The notes: generated from the letters alone by a model not told the origin. Shown: positions 8,920 to 18,213, counted from the stretch's first letter. The stretch is 64,000 nucleotides of DNA from CALXOJ01 sp034120015 (GCA_034120015.1 JAXEIF010000002.1:1-64000); one strand, 5' to 3'. Program-made: numbers and translations.

Positions 8920-10512
8920 GAAAAGTTTTCGGTTTGCCCTGTATAATTTTTTGAAAACGGTATAGTTTTTTTCGTAGGCCGCTTTATTGGCATCGTTTGG
9001 TGTAAAGATTTTGTAAATCGGAATATATTCTTTTATATTCGAGAAGTCTTTGATGATGCCGAGTCCCAAGGCAGAAATAACGGCGGCTCCCACGGCTCCG
9101 GCGTTTTGCGGGGCCTCCGGAACCTCGATAATTTTTCCGGTAATATCGGCAATCATCTGACACGTTAAATCCGCCAGGGCGCCGCCGCCGACGAAACGGA
9201 TAACGGGGCTGGTTTTGACGGTTTTCTCCATTGCTTCCATCATCCAGCGCAAATGGAAAGCATTTCCTTCCATAATCGCCCGCAACAGAGCACGTTTGCC
9301 GGTGTCGAGACTGATGTTGAAAAAGAGACCGCGTGCATTGGGGTCTTCAAACGGACAGCGGTTTCCGTGCAGCCACGGCGTGAAGATGACACCGTCGCAG
9401 CCCGGGGAGATGACAGCCGCTACATCAGCCAGATAATCGTACAGGCTGCGGTATTGGGCCTCCGGATCATCCGTAATTTTTTTCTTATCAAGATAAATAT
9501 CGATTTCATCGAGTGCAAGATGATTTTTTGCCCATTCGATGCATTTCCCCGCGGTTTCCTGCTCTGCGAAAAAATTGTAGTAGCCGGGGCGTGCGGCGAT
9601 AACGGAGGCAATCATATTGGAAATATCCAGTTTCGGTTTTTTAATGGCAGTGGATATCCAACCGCTGGTGCCGATGTAAATATGGGTGTCACCTTCGTTG
9701 ACCGAACCGGCGCCTACACCTAGCAGTGTGGCATCACCGCCGCTGGCAAAGACCGCCGTTCCCGCGGACAATCCGAGATCGGCTGCCGCTTTTTCGGTTA
9801 ATCCGCCGACCAGGTCGGTTGCGGAAACTACTTCCGGCAAATGTCGGATATCGACACCGTAAAGACGGCACAGCTTTTCGCTCCAGCATTTTTTCCCTCT
9901 ACGCAAATCGTAAAGAAAAGTACCGAACGCGGAGTCTTCTGTCATCACGGCACGCCCCGTACAACGCATAATCAAATATTCTTTCACATCAAGCCATTTG
10001 TAGACTTTTTTGAAAACTTCCGGTTCGTTGTCCTGCACCCATTTATAACGCCAAATCGGATCTTTGACGCTCGCCGGTGCGGCAGCCGTCAGACGCAGAC
10101 TGTTCAGCATTTTTATAAGACCGAGACCTTCGATGTTGATGATGCCTTTTCCGTATTTCTCTTTTTGGGTTGCGCCCCGTGTATCCATATAGCTCATCGG
10201 ATTGCGGAGTGCATTTCCGTCTTCGTCTACCAGAACAAGTCCCTGCATTTGCGAACAGAAACCGATTGCTTTGATATCATCCGGGTCGATTTTGGTCTTT
10301 TTCAGAACAGCTTTGGTCGATTCCCGCATAGCTGTCCACCATTCGTCGGTCGACTGTTCCACGCCGCCGTTGTCGCTTACATAAAGTTTGTATTCGGCCA
10401 GTGTGCCGGCAACCAGTTTGATTTTATCGGATATCTCGAAAATACAGGTTTTGTTGCCTGTCGAGCCGATATCGTACGAAATAACATAGACTCCTTTTTT
10501 TTCCTGACTCAT
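8902..10512 (-). CDS. xylB: FGGY-family carbohydrate kinase, probable xylulokinase
   Basis: 536 residues. The actin-like ATPase fold of FGGY kinases is clear: phosphate 1 motif DIGSTGNKT near the N-terminus, GGDATLLGVG, IGTSGWIST, PWLHGNRCPFEDPNARG, and the adenosine motif FVGGGALADLTCQMIAD with PQNAGAVGAA at the end. The family phosphorylates sugars; xylulose is the most likely substrate, feeding the pentose phosphate pathway, but the sequence alone does not exclude related ketoses. The ATG at 10512 has AGAGGAA 8 bases upstream, so I prefer it to an in-frame TTG at 10542. It has its own promoter and lies downstream of PFOR, with a terminator between. Confidence 0.88.
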   Translation of the reverse strand: MSQEKKGVYVISYDIGSTGNKTCIFEISDKIKLVAGTLAEYKLYVSDNGGVEQSTDEWWTAMRESTKAVLKKTKIDPDDIKAIGFCSQMQGLVLVDEDGNALRNPMSYMDTRGATQKEKYGKGIINIEGLGLIKMLNSLRLTAAAPASVKDPIWRYKWVQDNEPEVFKKVYKWLDVKEYLIMRCTGRAVMTEDSAFGTFLYDLRRGKKCWSEKLCRLYGVDIRHLPEVVSATDLVGGLTEKAAADLGLSAGTAVFASGGDATLLGVGAGSVNEGDTHIYIGTSGWISTAIKKPKLDISNMIASVIAARPGYYNFFAEQETAGKCIEWAKNHLALDEIDIYLDKKKITDDPEAQYRSLYDYLADVAAVISPGCDGVIFTPWLHGNRCPFEDPNARGLFFNISLDTGKRALLRAIMEGNAFHLRWMMEAMEKTVKTSPVIRFVGGGALADLTCQMIADITGKIIEVPEAPQNAGAVGAAVISALGLGIIKDFSNIKEYIPIYKIFTPNDANKAAYEKNYTVFKKLYRANRKLFREVNA

Positions 10513-10550
10513 GGTGTATTCCTCTAATGAAAGATTTGACAAAACTGCAG

Positions 10551-10581
10551 ATTATAACATTTATATCATGATACATGGCAA
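10551..10581 (-). promoter_or_regulatory. Promoter of the xylulokinase-family gene
   Basis: On the minus strand: extended -10 TGTTATAAT, with TATAAT at 10556-10551, preceded at 19 bases by TTGCCA (10581-10576). The long spacer is compensated by the TGn extension. The transcript would have a leader of about 30 bases carrying the AGAGGAA ribosome site. Confidence 0.6.
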
Positions 10582-10606
10582 ATTTCCGATTTGCAATTCT
10601 TTTTTT

Positions 10607-10634
10607 AAAAAAAGGCTCTCCGGAAGGAGAGCCT
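10607..10634 (-). terminator. Rho-independent terminator of the PFOR gene
   Basis: AGGCTCTCC (10613-10621) and GGAGAGCCT (10626-10634) form a perfect 9-bp stem with a four-base loop. On the minus strand it is followed by seven T (complement of 10607-10613). It lies 20 bases past the PFOR stop. Confidence 0.92.
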
Positions 10635-10653
10635 CGTCTTGATTTGACTTCGA

Positions 10654-13600
10654 TTAGAGAATCGCACCGAGTGCTTTATAGAATTCGAAACGGGCTTTTG
10701 CATCCGCCTCGGCTTCCTTGTAAAGCTCTTCGGCATCCGACGGAGCAGCTTTCATCAGAGATGTATAGCGTGTTTCCGTACGGATGAAATCCTGGTAGTT
10801 TCCTGTCGGTTCTTTCGACTCGAAAACGTATTTCTGTCCTTCCGGAGCGGCCGGATTGTAACGGAACAACGGCCAGTATCCGCATTCGACAGCCAGTTTT
10901 TCGCGTGACTGCGCTTTCGACATATCGATTCCGTGGTTGATACAGGGAGCATATGCGAAGATGATCGACGGTCCGTTCCAGGCCTCGGCTTCCTGGAAAG
11001 CTTTCTGAGCCTGAGCGCGGTTGGCGCCCAAAGCGATGGAAGCAACGTAGACGTGTCCGTATGTCATACACATAAACGGCATCTTCTTTTTGCCCAGTCT
11101 CATACCGGAAGAAGCGAATTTGGCAACCGCCGCAATCGGAGTCGATTTGGAAGCCTGTCCTCCCGTGTTGGAGTAAACTTCGGTATCGAGAACGAGGATG
11201 TTGACGTTTTTGTCTTTGGCCACAACGTGGTCGACACCGCCGTAACCGATATCGTAAGCCCATCCGTCACCGCCGAAAATCCAAACCGATTTGTCGACAA
11301 AATAGTCTTTCAATTCGTCCAGTTTTTCGAGAGCTGCTTTTTTCGCCGCATCCGTTTCCGCTGCCAGGGCTGCGGGGAGAACCGCCGCCACTTTTTTCTG
11401 AGCGGTGATGGCTTCTTCCGATTTGTCGTTAAACAATGCCATGGAAGCTTCCAGTGCCGCTTTCAGATCGGCTGTTGTCCCGTTTTCGAGAACCGTTTTA
11501 ACGGTATCCGACAGCAGTTTGCGGTTGGCGTTGACGGCCATACGCATACCGAAGCCGTATTCCGCGTTGTCTTCGAACAGCGAGTTACCCCATGCGGGTC
11601 CGCGGCCGTCGGGACGTTTGCAGTACGGAATGGTCGGGAAGGTTCCGCCGTAAATGGAAGAACATCCGGTCGCGTTGGCGACAATCATTCTTTCACCGAA
11701 CAGCTGGGTAACCAGTTTGACGTACGGCGTTTCACCGCAACCGGCACAGGCGCCGGAGAACTCGAACAGCGGCTGTTTGAACTGAACTTCTTTTACGCTG
11801 TTGGCGGGAGCACCTTCCGTAACGTTTTCGGGAAGAGATGTGAAGAACTCTTCGTTGGCCACTTCGCCTTTTTTCTGAGCTTCTTCGAGAGAAACCATTT
11901 TAAGCGCTTTTTCTTTCGCCGGACAGACGTCGACACAGACACCGCATCCCTGACAGTCGCGTGTGTAGACCTGAATTTTGTACCGGAGCTCGCGGCTGTT
12001 TTTCGTATTGGATTTCAGGGTCACGAATGTCGAAGGCGCGTTTTTGAGGTCGGCCGGATCGATCTGTTTCGGCCGGATTGCCGCATGCGGACAGGCCTGC
12101 GAACACTGGTTACACTGAATACATTTTGTGGAATCCCATTCGGGAACGTGCGGAGCGACACCGCGTTTTTCGAGTTTCGCCGTGGCGGTCGGCAGAATGC
12201 CGTCGAAAGACATGTGGGAAACCGGAATCTCGTCGCCTTTGAGGTGCATGCTCTTTTCGATGATGTTTTTCGCAAAATCGTCGGCATTTTCCGGAATCAG
12301 GCGGGCCGGTTTGTAGCTTTCTTTGATGTCGGAAACGGAAGCGGGAACTTTGACTTCTTCAACGGCGTTGAAACCGGCGTCGATGGCGGCCCAGTTCATG
12401 GAAACCACTTTTTCGCCTTTCTTGCTGAACTTCTTCTCGGCAGCTTTTTTCATATAGTTCAAAGCATCTTCGGCCGGAATAATATTCGACAGCTTGAAGA
12501 AAGCGGCCTGCATAACGGTGCTGATCCGTTTGCCCAGTCCGACGCTTTCGGCAATCTTCAGAGCGTTGATGTTGTAGACTTTAATATTGTTGTTGATGAT
12601 GTATTCCTGCATGCCGCGTGTGAAGTGGGAAAAAACCTCTTCGGTCGGCCATTCGCTGTTCAGCAGGAATGTTCCGCCTTTTTTGAGAACTTCGACCATA
12701 TCGTAGCGTCCGATGTAGGCGGAGACGTGGCAGGCGACAAAGTCGGCAGCGGTAATCAGCCACGGCATGTTGACGGAGCTTTTTCCGAAACGCAGGTGGG
12801 AAGTCGTAATACCGCCCGATTTCTTCGAGTCGTAAACGAAATAGGCCTGAGCGTTCATGTCGGTGTTGTTACCGATAATTTTGATGCTGTCTTTGTTGGC
12901 ACCGACGGTACCGTCCGATCCGAGCCCCCAGAACATACAGCTGGTGACATCGGCCGGAGCGACATCGATTTTGTCTTTGATTTCCAGCGAGCGGAATGTC
13001 ACATCGTCGTTGATACCGACCGTGAATCCGTGGAAGCATTTTCCGTCCAGGTGTTCGAAAATGGCTTTAACGTGCGATGGTTCGAACTCTTTGGAGCTCA
13101 AACCGTAGCGGCCGCCGATAACTTTGATATCGGTGTCGGCCAACGCAGCCTGAACATCGAGGAACAGCGGTTCGCCGAGAGAACCGGGTTCTTTGGTTCT
13201 GTCGAGAACAGCCACTTTCTTAACGGTTGCCGGAATAACTTTTTTCAGCGCATCCATGCTGAACGGGCGGAAGAGGCGGACTTTAACGGCACCGACTTTT
13301 TCGCCTTTGGCAACCAGGTAATTGACCGTCAGATCGATTGTGTCACAGGCGCTGCCCATGGCGATGATGACTTTGTCGGCATCTTTGGCACCGACATAGT
13401 CGAACAGGTGATACTGCCGGCCTGTAATGGCGGCGACTTTGTCCATATATTCCTGAACGATTGCAGGAACTTCATCGTACATTTTGTTGGTTGTTTCGCG
13501 GCCCTGGAAGTAAACGTCGCCGTTCTGGGCGGAAACACGCAGTTTCGGCGATTCCGGTTTCAGAGCGCGGTCTTTGAAGCGTCGGATATATTTCGGTTCA

Positions 13601-14190
13601 ACCAGAGACTTTATATCTTCGTAGGAAATTTCTTCGACCTTCTGAATTTCGTGAGAAGTTCTGAATCCGTCAAAGAAACTCAGGAACGGAACCTGGCTTT
13701 TCAGTGTCGAAAGGTGGGCAACAAGAGCCATATCCATTGTTTCCTGAATGCTGGCGGCGGCTGTCATCGCAAAACCGGTTGCGCGGCAGGCCATAACGTC
13801 GGCATGGTCGCCGAAAATCGACAGCGACTGTGCGGCCAGAGAACGTGCGGAAACGTGAAAAACCGTCGGGAGCATTTCACCGGCAATTTTATACATATTG
13901 GGGATCATCAGAAGCAATCCCTGGGATGCGGTAAAAGTTGTTGTCAGTGCACCGGCTGTCAGCGAACCGTGAACGGCTCCGGCAGCACCGGCTTCCGACT
14001 GCATTTCCGCGATATCAACCACTTCTCCGAACATGTTTTTGCGTCCGGCTGTCGCCCATTCGTCGGAATACTCGCCCATCGGAGAGGACGGAGTAATCGG
14101 GTAAATGGCGGCAACTTCACTGAATGCATAGGCAACGTGCGCCGCAGCGGTATTGCCGTCAATCGTGACCATTTTCTTTTCTTTAGCCAT
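10654..14190 (-). CDS. nifJ: Pyruvate:ferredoxin (flavodoxin) oxidoreductase
   Basis: 1178 residues, the normal length of the single-chain enzyme. It oxidises pyruvate to acetyl-CoA and CO2, reducing ferredoxin or flavodoxin, in the cytoplasm of anaerobes. Domains in order: the pyruvate/TPP half with YPITPSSPMGEYSDEW (about 30-45), a gamma-type domain, two ferredoxin-type 4Fe-4S motifs (CIQCNQCSQACP and CQGCGVCVDVCP, about 685-755), then the TPP-binding part with CAGCGETPYVKL and GCSSIYGG (about 810-850) and GGDGWAYDIGYGG. The ATG has GAGGAA 7 bases upstream. Flanked by its own promoter and terminator, it is monocistronic. The GC-richer codon use fits high expression. Confidence 0.97.
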   Translation of the reverse strand: MAKEKKMVTIDGNTAAAHVAYAFSEVAAIYPITPSSPMGEYSDEWATAGRKNMFGEVVDIAEMQSEAGAAGAVHGSLTAGALTTTFTASQGLLLMIPNMYKIAGEMLPTVFHVSARSLAAQSLSIFGDHADVMACRATGFAMTAAASIQETMDMALVAHLSTLKSQVPFLSFFDGFRTSHEIQKVEEISYEDIKSLVEPKYIRRFKDRALKPESPKLRVSAQNGDVYFQGRETTNKMYDEVPAIVQEYMDKVAAITGRQYHLFDYVGAKDADKVIIAMGSACDTIDLTVNYLVAKGEKVGAVKVRLFRPFSMDALKKVIPATVKKVAVLDRTKEPGSLGEPLFLDVQAALADTDIKVIGGRYGLSSKEFEPSHVKAIFEHLDGKCFHGFTVGINDDVTFRSLEIKDKIDVAPADVTSCMFWGLGSDGTVGANKDSIKIIGNNTDMNAQAYFVYDSKKSGGITTSHLRFGKSSVNMPWLITAADFVACHVSAYIGRYDMVEVLKKGGTFLLNSEWPTEEVFSHFTRGMQEYIINNNIKVYNINALKIAESVGLGKRISTVMQAAFFKLSNIIPAEDALNYMKKAAEKKFSKKGEKVVSMNWAAIDAGFNAVEEVKVPASVSDIKESYKPARLIPENADDFAKNIIEKSMHLKGDEIPVSHMSFDGILPTATAKLEKRGVAPHVPEWDSTKCIQCNQCSQACPHAAIRPKQIDPADLKNAPSTFVTLKSNTKNSRELRYKIQVYTRDCQGCGVCVDVCPAKEKALKMVSLEEAQKKGEVANEEFFTSLPENVTEGAPANSVKEVQFKQPLFEFSGACAGCGETPYVKLVTQLFGERMIVANATGCSSIYGGTFPTIPYCKRPDGRGPAWGNSLFEDNAEYGFGMRMAVNANRKLLSDTVKTVLENGTTADLKAALEASMALFNDKSEEAITAQKKVAAVLPAALAAETDAAKKAALEKLDELKDYFVDKSVWIFGGDGWAYDIGYGGVDHVVAKDKNVNILVLDTEVYSNTGGQASKSTPIAAVAKFASSGMRLGKKKMPFMCMTYGHVYVASIALGANRAQAQKAFQEAEAWNGPSIIFAYAPCINHGIDMSKAQSREKLAVECGYWPLFRYNPAAPEGQKYVFESKEPTGNYQDFIRTETRYTSLMKAAPSDAEELYKEAEADAKARFEFYKALGAIL

Positions 14191-14244
14191 AGTCTTCCTC
14201 TTTATTTTAAAATTCCAAAAAGCAGAATTTTAGTGTGATATATG

Positions 14245-14273
14245 ATTTTATTCCATTTCGGCTAATTTTTCAA
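14245..14273 (-). promoter_or_regulatory. Promoter of the PFOR gene
   Basis: On the minus strand: TTGAAA (14273-14268), 17-base spacer, TAAAAT (14250-14245). The start site near 14238 gives a leader of about 48 bases that includes the GAGGAA ribosome site. Confidence 0.65.
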
Positions 14274-14321
14274 GACAATATTTTATACGTCCGCAAAAAT
14301 TCGAAAGAGAGTATCGGATAA

Positions 14322-14350
14322 TTGACAAAATAATTTATTTGTTATAACAT
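14322..14350 (+). promoter_or_regulatory. Promoter of the PEBP-like lipoprotein gene
   Basis: A consensus -35 TTGACA (14322-14327) is followed at 17 bases by TAACAT (14345-14350), or at 15 bases by TATAAC. An AAAGGAG ribosome site precedes the ATG at 14369. It diverges from the PFOR promoter. Confidence 0.6.
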
Positions 14351-14368
14351 TGAGAAAAGGAGAAAATA

Positions 14369-14953
14369 ATGAGAAAAAAATTTTTCGGATTGTTGATTGT
14401 TGCGGCTCTGATGATCGGGTGTGAGAAAAAAACCATGACGGTTGTCAGCAGTGCGGTCGGCGAGGACGGTTTTATTGCCGATATGTACGGTTACAATGAC
14501 ACGGAGCGGTTGGATGAGGCGGGAATGCCGGTTTATTCGATTCCGTTCGAAATCAAAAATGCACCGGAAGGAACCGTTTCGTTTGCACTGATGATGGAAG
14601 ATAAAGATGCCTTTCCGGTCAGTCAGGGGTTTTCCTGGATTCACTGGACGGCAGCCAATATTAAAGATACGGTCATACCTGCCGGCGCCGGCAGTCAGGA
14701 TGCCGATTTTGTTCAGGGTGTGAACAGCTGGTGGAGTTCTTTGGGCGGGTCGCGGCCGGCGGAAGAGGTGAGCTGTTACGGCGGTCCGGCGCCTTACGAC
14801 GGAAAAGTTCATACTTACGAACTGCACGTTTACGCTCTCGATTGCGATCTTCCCCTGGAAAACGGCTTTCTGATGAACGAGCTGTTTCATTCTATGGAAG
14901 GACATATTCTGGCATCCTATACGCTCAAGGCCAAATATCAGCTGAACCGTTAA
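14369..14953 (+). CDS. YbhB/YbcL-type (PEBP family) lipoprotein
   Basis: 194 residues. The lipoprotein signal ends LMIGC (Cys18). The mature protein follows the bacterial phosphatidylethanolamine-binding/Raf-kinase-inhibitor-like fold: EGTVSFALMMEDKDA (the D.DAP-type region), FSWIHWTAANIK (equivalent of the HW motif), then CYGGPAPYDGKVHTYELHVYAL (the GP.PP..G.H.Y motif). The family's ligands in bacteria are not settled. The signal peptide and lipid anchor place it in the envelope rather than the cytoplasm, where E. coli YbhB sits. A good ribosome site, own promoter and own terminator make it a single-gene unit. Confidence 0.9.
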   Translation: MRKKFFGLLIVAALMIGCEKKTMTVVSSAVGEDGFIADMYGYNDTERLDEAGMPVYSIPFEIKNAPEGTVSFALMMEDKDAFPVSQGFSWIHWTAANIKDTVIPAGAGSQDADFVQGVNSWWSSLGGSRPAEEVSCYGGPAPYDGKVHTYELHVYALDCDLPLENGFLMNELFHSMEGHILASYTLKAKYQLNR

Positions 14954-14976
14954 ACCGCGGTTTATCCTTTATATTG

Positions 14977-15012
14977 TTCAACGGCGGTATGCCGCCGTTG
15001 AATTTAATTTTT
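14977..15012 (+). terminator. Rho-independent terminator after the PEBP lipoprotein gene
   Basis: TTCAACGGCGG (14977-14987) and CCGCCGTTGAA (14992-15002) make a perfect 11-bp stem with a TATG loop, followed by TTTAATTTTT. Confidence 0.92.
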
Positions 15013-15091
15013 CGTTTTATCGTAAAAATCAATTTCATTTTAAAAATTTCGGTGATACAATCAATACGGAAATCAACTGAAAGGATGGTGT

Positions 15092-16330
15092 ATGAAAAGA
15101 TTTACTTTCGGATGGGGGATTGTTGTCACCTGTTTTATGCTGGCTTTTGTCAACAGCGTTTTTAATCTGCAGGTTGCCAATTTTTTGGTGAATCCGGTAC
15201 AGCAGGAAATGGTTTGGACGCGTTCCTCGATACTTCTTCTTCTGCTGATTCAGAATATTTCTTATATTGCGGCCGCGCTCGGATTTGGATTTTTGATTGA
15301 CAAAATCGGAGCCCGTCCGATTGTCATTATTTCTTCGCTCTGTTTGTGGATTTCTTTTATGATTCTTTCCAAAATACAGAGTTATGTTCCCTTCCTGATT
15401 TATTTTTCTGTTTTTGCCGGTATCGGAGCGGCCGGTATCGGCAATGCCGTTATTTACACTGTTATCGGGAAATGGTTTCGGGCGAAGAGGGGGATGATTC
15501 TTTCTCTGTCGCTGGTCGGTTCTTCACTGAGTGTGGCGGCTCTTCAGCCGGTGATACAGGCCGCGGCGGAGAGCGGTGTCGGCTGGCGCTCTTACTGGTG
15601 GGGATTCTCGTTTCTTCCGTTGATCTGTCTGATTCCGTTGGCTGTTCTGTTTTTAAAACGGGAACCGGCCGATTCCGGGTATACCCCGTTTTTTTCCGGA
15701 CACCGTTTTTTGTGTGACGAAGAGAATAAGGATCCTGTCAAATCATATACGTTGGGGCAGGCTGTGCGGGAACGGTCGTTCCGGCTGATTCTTTTTGCAT
15801 GGCTGTCGTCTCTCTTGGGCGGCAAACTGATTCATATGATTATATTCCCCTATGCAACCGAAAAAGGAATCGCGGTATCGAGTCATCCCGCTTTTATGGC
15901 TCTTGTTTTTGTCTGTGTTCCTGCGGGAATGTTGCTGTTCGGTATTTTGTCCGATTATGTTTCGGCGCGGATTTTGGCGGCGGTTTTATGTGCCGTGCAG
16001 TCGGTCGGTTTCCTTTTGTTTATGATTTTCGGCAGCCGTTTTCTGTTTTTTGCTTTTCCGGGAATTGCCGGAGGGGTGACTGTCGGCGGTCTTTTGGCCA
16101 TTATGCCTCTGCTGATGATGAAATATTACGGTCCGCTTCATTTAGGAAAAATTGCCGGGGTGATGACGGCTGTTTGCGGTCTTGCCGACCTGGGAACGGT
16201 TGTTTATATGCGTTCGTTTCATGAGGCGGTTAACTCTTACCGCGGTGTTGCGCTGGTTTCCGTTGTCATGATGGCGGCGGCTGCGGTTGCCGTCTTTTTT
16301 GCCGGCCGGCCGAACAGGAGAAAAGCCTGA
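15092..16330 (+). CDS. MFS transporter
   Basis: 412 residues with about 12 hydrophobic membrane segments. The segment GFLIDKIGARP (about 68-78) is the MFS loop 2-3 signature, with a weaker repeat in the second half (FGILSDYVSARI). The pattern, with an N-terminal FGWGIVV and an early NxxFxLQVANF segment, is like the oxalate/formate antiporter and monocarboxylate branch, which would carry small organic anions; the substrate cannot be read from the sequence. AAGGATGG precedes the ATG. The Nudix gene starts immediately after its stop, so the two are probably co-transcribed. Confidence 0.88.
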   Translation: MKRFTFGWGIVVTCFMLAFVNSVFNLQVANFLVNPVQQEMVWTRSSILLLLLIQNISYIAAALGFGFLIDKIGARPIVIISSLCLWISFMILSKIQSYVPFLIYFSVFAGIGAAGIGNAVIYTVIGKWFRAKRGMILSLSLVGSSLSVAALQPVIQAAAESGVGWRSYWWGFSFLPLICLIPLAVLFLKREPADSGYTPFFSGHRFLCDEENKDPVKSYTLGQAVRERSFRLILFAWLSSLLGGKLIHMIIFPYATEKGIAVSSHPAFMALVFVCVPAGMLLFGILSDYVSARILAAVLCAVQSVGFLLFMIFGSRFLFFAFPGIAGGVTVGGLLAIMPLLMMKYYGPLHLGKIAGVMTAVCGLADLGTVVYMRSFHEAVNSYRGVALVSVVMMAAAAVAVFFAGRPNRRKA

Positions 16331-16903
16331 ATGGATACATTGGGGTGGAAAGATCTTTCGCGGGTTGAAAAATACGATGCCCGGATTTTTACGGTTGATG
16401 AAGTAAGACGCCGGTCGGCCGACGGCAGAGAGGGCGGATTTACGGTGTTAAAATCTCCCGACTGGGTGAATGTGATTGCTCCTGTACGGGGAGGAGGCGG
16501 AAAACGATCGTTTCTGATGGTCCGACAGTTTCGGCACGGGAGCGGGCATATAACCGTAGAGTTTCCGGCGGGTATGATTAATCCGGGTGAAGATCCTGTC
16601 GCAGCGGCTGCCCGGGAATTCGAGGAAGAGACCGGATATACGGCGTCTTCATACCGTCTGATCGGTGCCTGTAATCCGAATCCTGCCTTCATGTCGAATC
16701 GTGTTTATACATTTCTTGCGGAAGGAGCTGTCCCGTCCGGAGAACAGAATTTGGATGAGCATGAGATGATTGAGGTTTCGGTTGTGCCCGAAGAGGATGT
16801 TTTGAATAATCTGGCTATAGAAGAATTCGATAACGGTATTATGCTGATTGCCGGATTTTTTTACTGCCGGTACAGAGAAAAAAAAGAAGCCGAATCGGAA
16901 TGA
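16331..16903 (+). CDS. Nudix hydrolase, ADP-ribose pyrophosphatase-like
   Basis: 190 residues. A complete Nudix box lies at about residues 80-102: G(x5)E(x7)REFEEETGY, with all metal-binding glutamates present. The upstream SFLMVRQFRHG and the following GACNPNPAFMSNRVYTFLAEG fit the ADP-sugar pyrophosphatase group (the conserved proline past the box). It probably cleaves ADP-ribose or another nucleoside diphosphate sugar. It begins on the base after the MFS stop codon with no separate ribosome site, implying translational coupling. Its last codons form part of the terminator for the opposing tRNA gene. Confidence 0.87.
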   Translation: MDTLGWKDLSRVEKYDARIFTVDEVRRRSADGREGGFTVLKSPDWVNVIAPVRGGGGKRSFLMVRQFRHGSGHITVEFPAGMINPGEDPVAAAAREFEEETGYTASSYRLIGACNPNPAFMSNRVYTFLAEGAVPSGEQNLDEHEMIEVSVVPEEDVLNNLAIEEFDNGIMLIAGFFYCRYREKKEAESE

Positions 16904-16909
16904 TTCGGC
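16882..16909 (-). terminator. Terminator of tRNA-Cys, embedded in the Nudix gene end
   Basis: GCCGAATC (16889-16896) and GATTCGGC (16902-16909) form a perfect stem. Read on the minus strand the stem is followed by TTCTTTTTTTT. It begins 6 bases after the tRNA and includes the stop codon of the plus-strand Nudix gene (16901-16903). Confidence 0.85.
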
Positions 16910-16914
16910 AAAAA

Positions 16915-16986
16915 AGGTAGCGACCGGATTTGAACCGGTGAATAACGGTTTTGCAGACCGTGGCCTTACCACTTGGCGACGCCACC
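16915..16986 (-). tRNA. tRNA-Cys (anticodon GCA)
   Basis: On the minus strand the acceptor stem GGTGGCG pairs with CGCTACC (one G-U pair), the anticodon arm is GGTCTGCAAAACC with GCA, and the T arm contains GGTTCAAATCC. The base after the acceptor stem is T, the U73 discriminator characteristic of tRNA-Cys. CCA is not encoded, so it must be added enzymatically. Confidence 0.95.
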
Positions 16987-17085
16987 TTGTTATATAAACA
17001 TAACAGAAAAAGACCGGTTTGTCTATATAATTCGAAAAAATAATCTTTTTTACCGTAAATATTTGTTTTATAAGGAATCTTTTTG

Positions 17086-17114
17086 TTGCAACTTTTTACG
17101 GGTTGCGTTATAGT
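17086..17114 (+). promoter_or_regulatory. Promoter abutting the start codon of the first HD gene
   Basis: TTGCAA (17086-17091), 17-base spacer, TATAGT (17109-17114). The ATG at 17121 is the seventh base after the -10, exactly where transcription would begin, so the message is predicted to be leaderless. Confidence 0.7.
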
Positions 17115-17120
17115 GTTGAT

Positions 17121-18149
17121 ATGCGTAGCCTTATAAAGCTGACAGATACTTCCGAATTTATTTTGAACGGAAAAGCCCGTTGCGATTTGTATAACTCGAA
17201 AGGCGGCTTATATGCAGTCAAAGGGACGTCCCTGCCTCCGTCCCGTCAGAAGGTTGAGTTTTACGTACGGTCTGCCGATTATGCGTTGTATGCGCCGCGC
17301 GTCGAGGAGGATCGTCCTGTCGCAAACAGCGAAGAAACGGCATCCCTTCCCGATTATGCTTCGGTTATCGAAACGTTCGTTCCGCACGAAACGGTAGCCC
17401 TTTATAAAGATATTATGGCCGATGTGTCCAAAGTCTTTGACGGACAACTGACGGTTTCCGGCATTATGGAGTTTTCCGAGAATATTATCAAAAAAACGTT
17501 TGACGAAAACAAAGTCGATTTATATTTGTGCAATAAAGCATTTGCCTCGTTTAACAAAACGACGGCCAGACACAGTTTTTCCGTTTATCTTCTGTTTTGC
17601 GAGGTGATGTTTGATTTCCGCAAGCAGACGCGGGATTTGCCTTTTTATACGGTGTTTAAGCAGCGGGGAAGTAAGATTAATTTTTCATCCGATCAGATAC
17701 GGAAATATGCGATGGGGGCATTGTTGCATGACATCGGTAAAATCAAAATTCCGCTGGATCTGCTTGAAAAAACGACACCGCTTACGTTGGAGGAATTGGA
17801 TTTAATGCATTCCCATTCCCGGTTCGGAATTGAAATTCTGGATGAAGCCGGTGAATATTCACCCGAAATTAGGGAGATGGTCGGAAATCATCACCAGTCT
17901 TATCCTGTTTTTCCCGAAATTGAATCTTCTCCGCTTGTCGAGATATTGTCAATGATCGATACTTTTGATGCCTGCCGGACAACCCGGCCTTATAAGCATG
18001 CTTTTACTTTCAAAGAATGCGAACGGTTTCTTTATGAAAACAAACGTAAATTCGGCTGGAGCACTTATCTGATGCAGAATATTATCGACGGTACGCTCAG
18101 AAAATTCGAATCCCATTATCAGATGATGGCCAATACACTGTCCAAATAA
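17121..18149 (+). CDS. HD-GYP-related phosphohydrolase lacking the GYP triplet (copy 1)
   Basis: 342 residues. Residues 1-60 form a small domain shared with the next gene (LYNSKGGLYAVKG...VEFYV). The C-terminal half is an HD-GYP-like metal phosphohydrolase, the class that degrades cyclic di-GMP. Putative ligands are all present: RHSFSVY, LLHDIGKIKIP, HSHSRFGIEIL, NHH and MIDTFDACRTTRPYKHA. The usual HHE..DGSGYP is NHHQSYPVFPE, so the GYP motif is absent. Activity on cyclic di-GMP or another substrate remains open. ATG 17121 is chosen because it aligns with the paralogue's start; an in-frame TTG at 17103 would overlap the promoter. No ribosome site is visible. Confidence 0.85.
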   Translation: MRSLIKLTDTSEFILNGKARCDLYNSKGGLYAVKGTSLPPSRQKVEFYVRSADYALYAPRVEEDRPVANSEETASLPDYASVIETFVPHETVALYKDIMADVSKVFDGQLTVSGIMEFSENIIKKTFDENKVDLYLCNKAFASFNKTTARHSFSVYLLFCEVMFDFRKQTRDLPFYTVFKQRGSKINFSSDQIRKYAMGALLHDIGKIKIPLDLLEKTTPLTLEELDLMHSHSRFGIEILDEAGEYSPEIREMVGNHHQSYPVFPEIESSPLVEILSMIDTFDACRTTRPYKHAFTFKECERFLYENKRKFGWSTYLMQNIIDGTLRKFESHYQMMANTLSK

Positions 18150-18213
18150 AAGGACAGACAATGGCTGTTGTCTTCAAAAATAATTAAATTTTATCAAATA
18201 TCATTTTAAATTC

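Noticed and set aside
10933..14238. Very long open frame (1101 codons) on the plus strand opposite the PFOR gene
   Set aside because: It is the mirror of the codon-biased PFOR gene. The protein has skewed Phe/Arg/Gly/Asn content without motifs, no ribosome site, and the minus strand encodes a complete, unmistakable enzyme.
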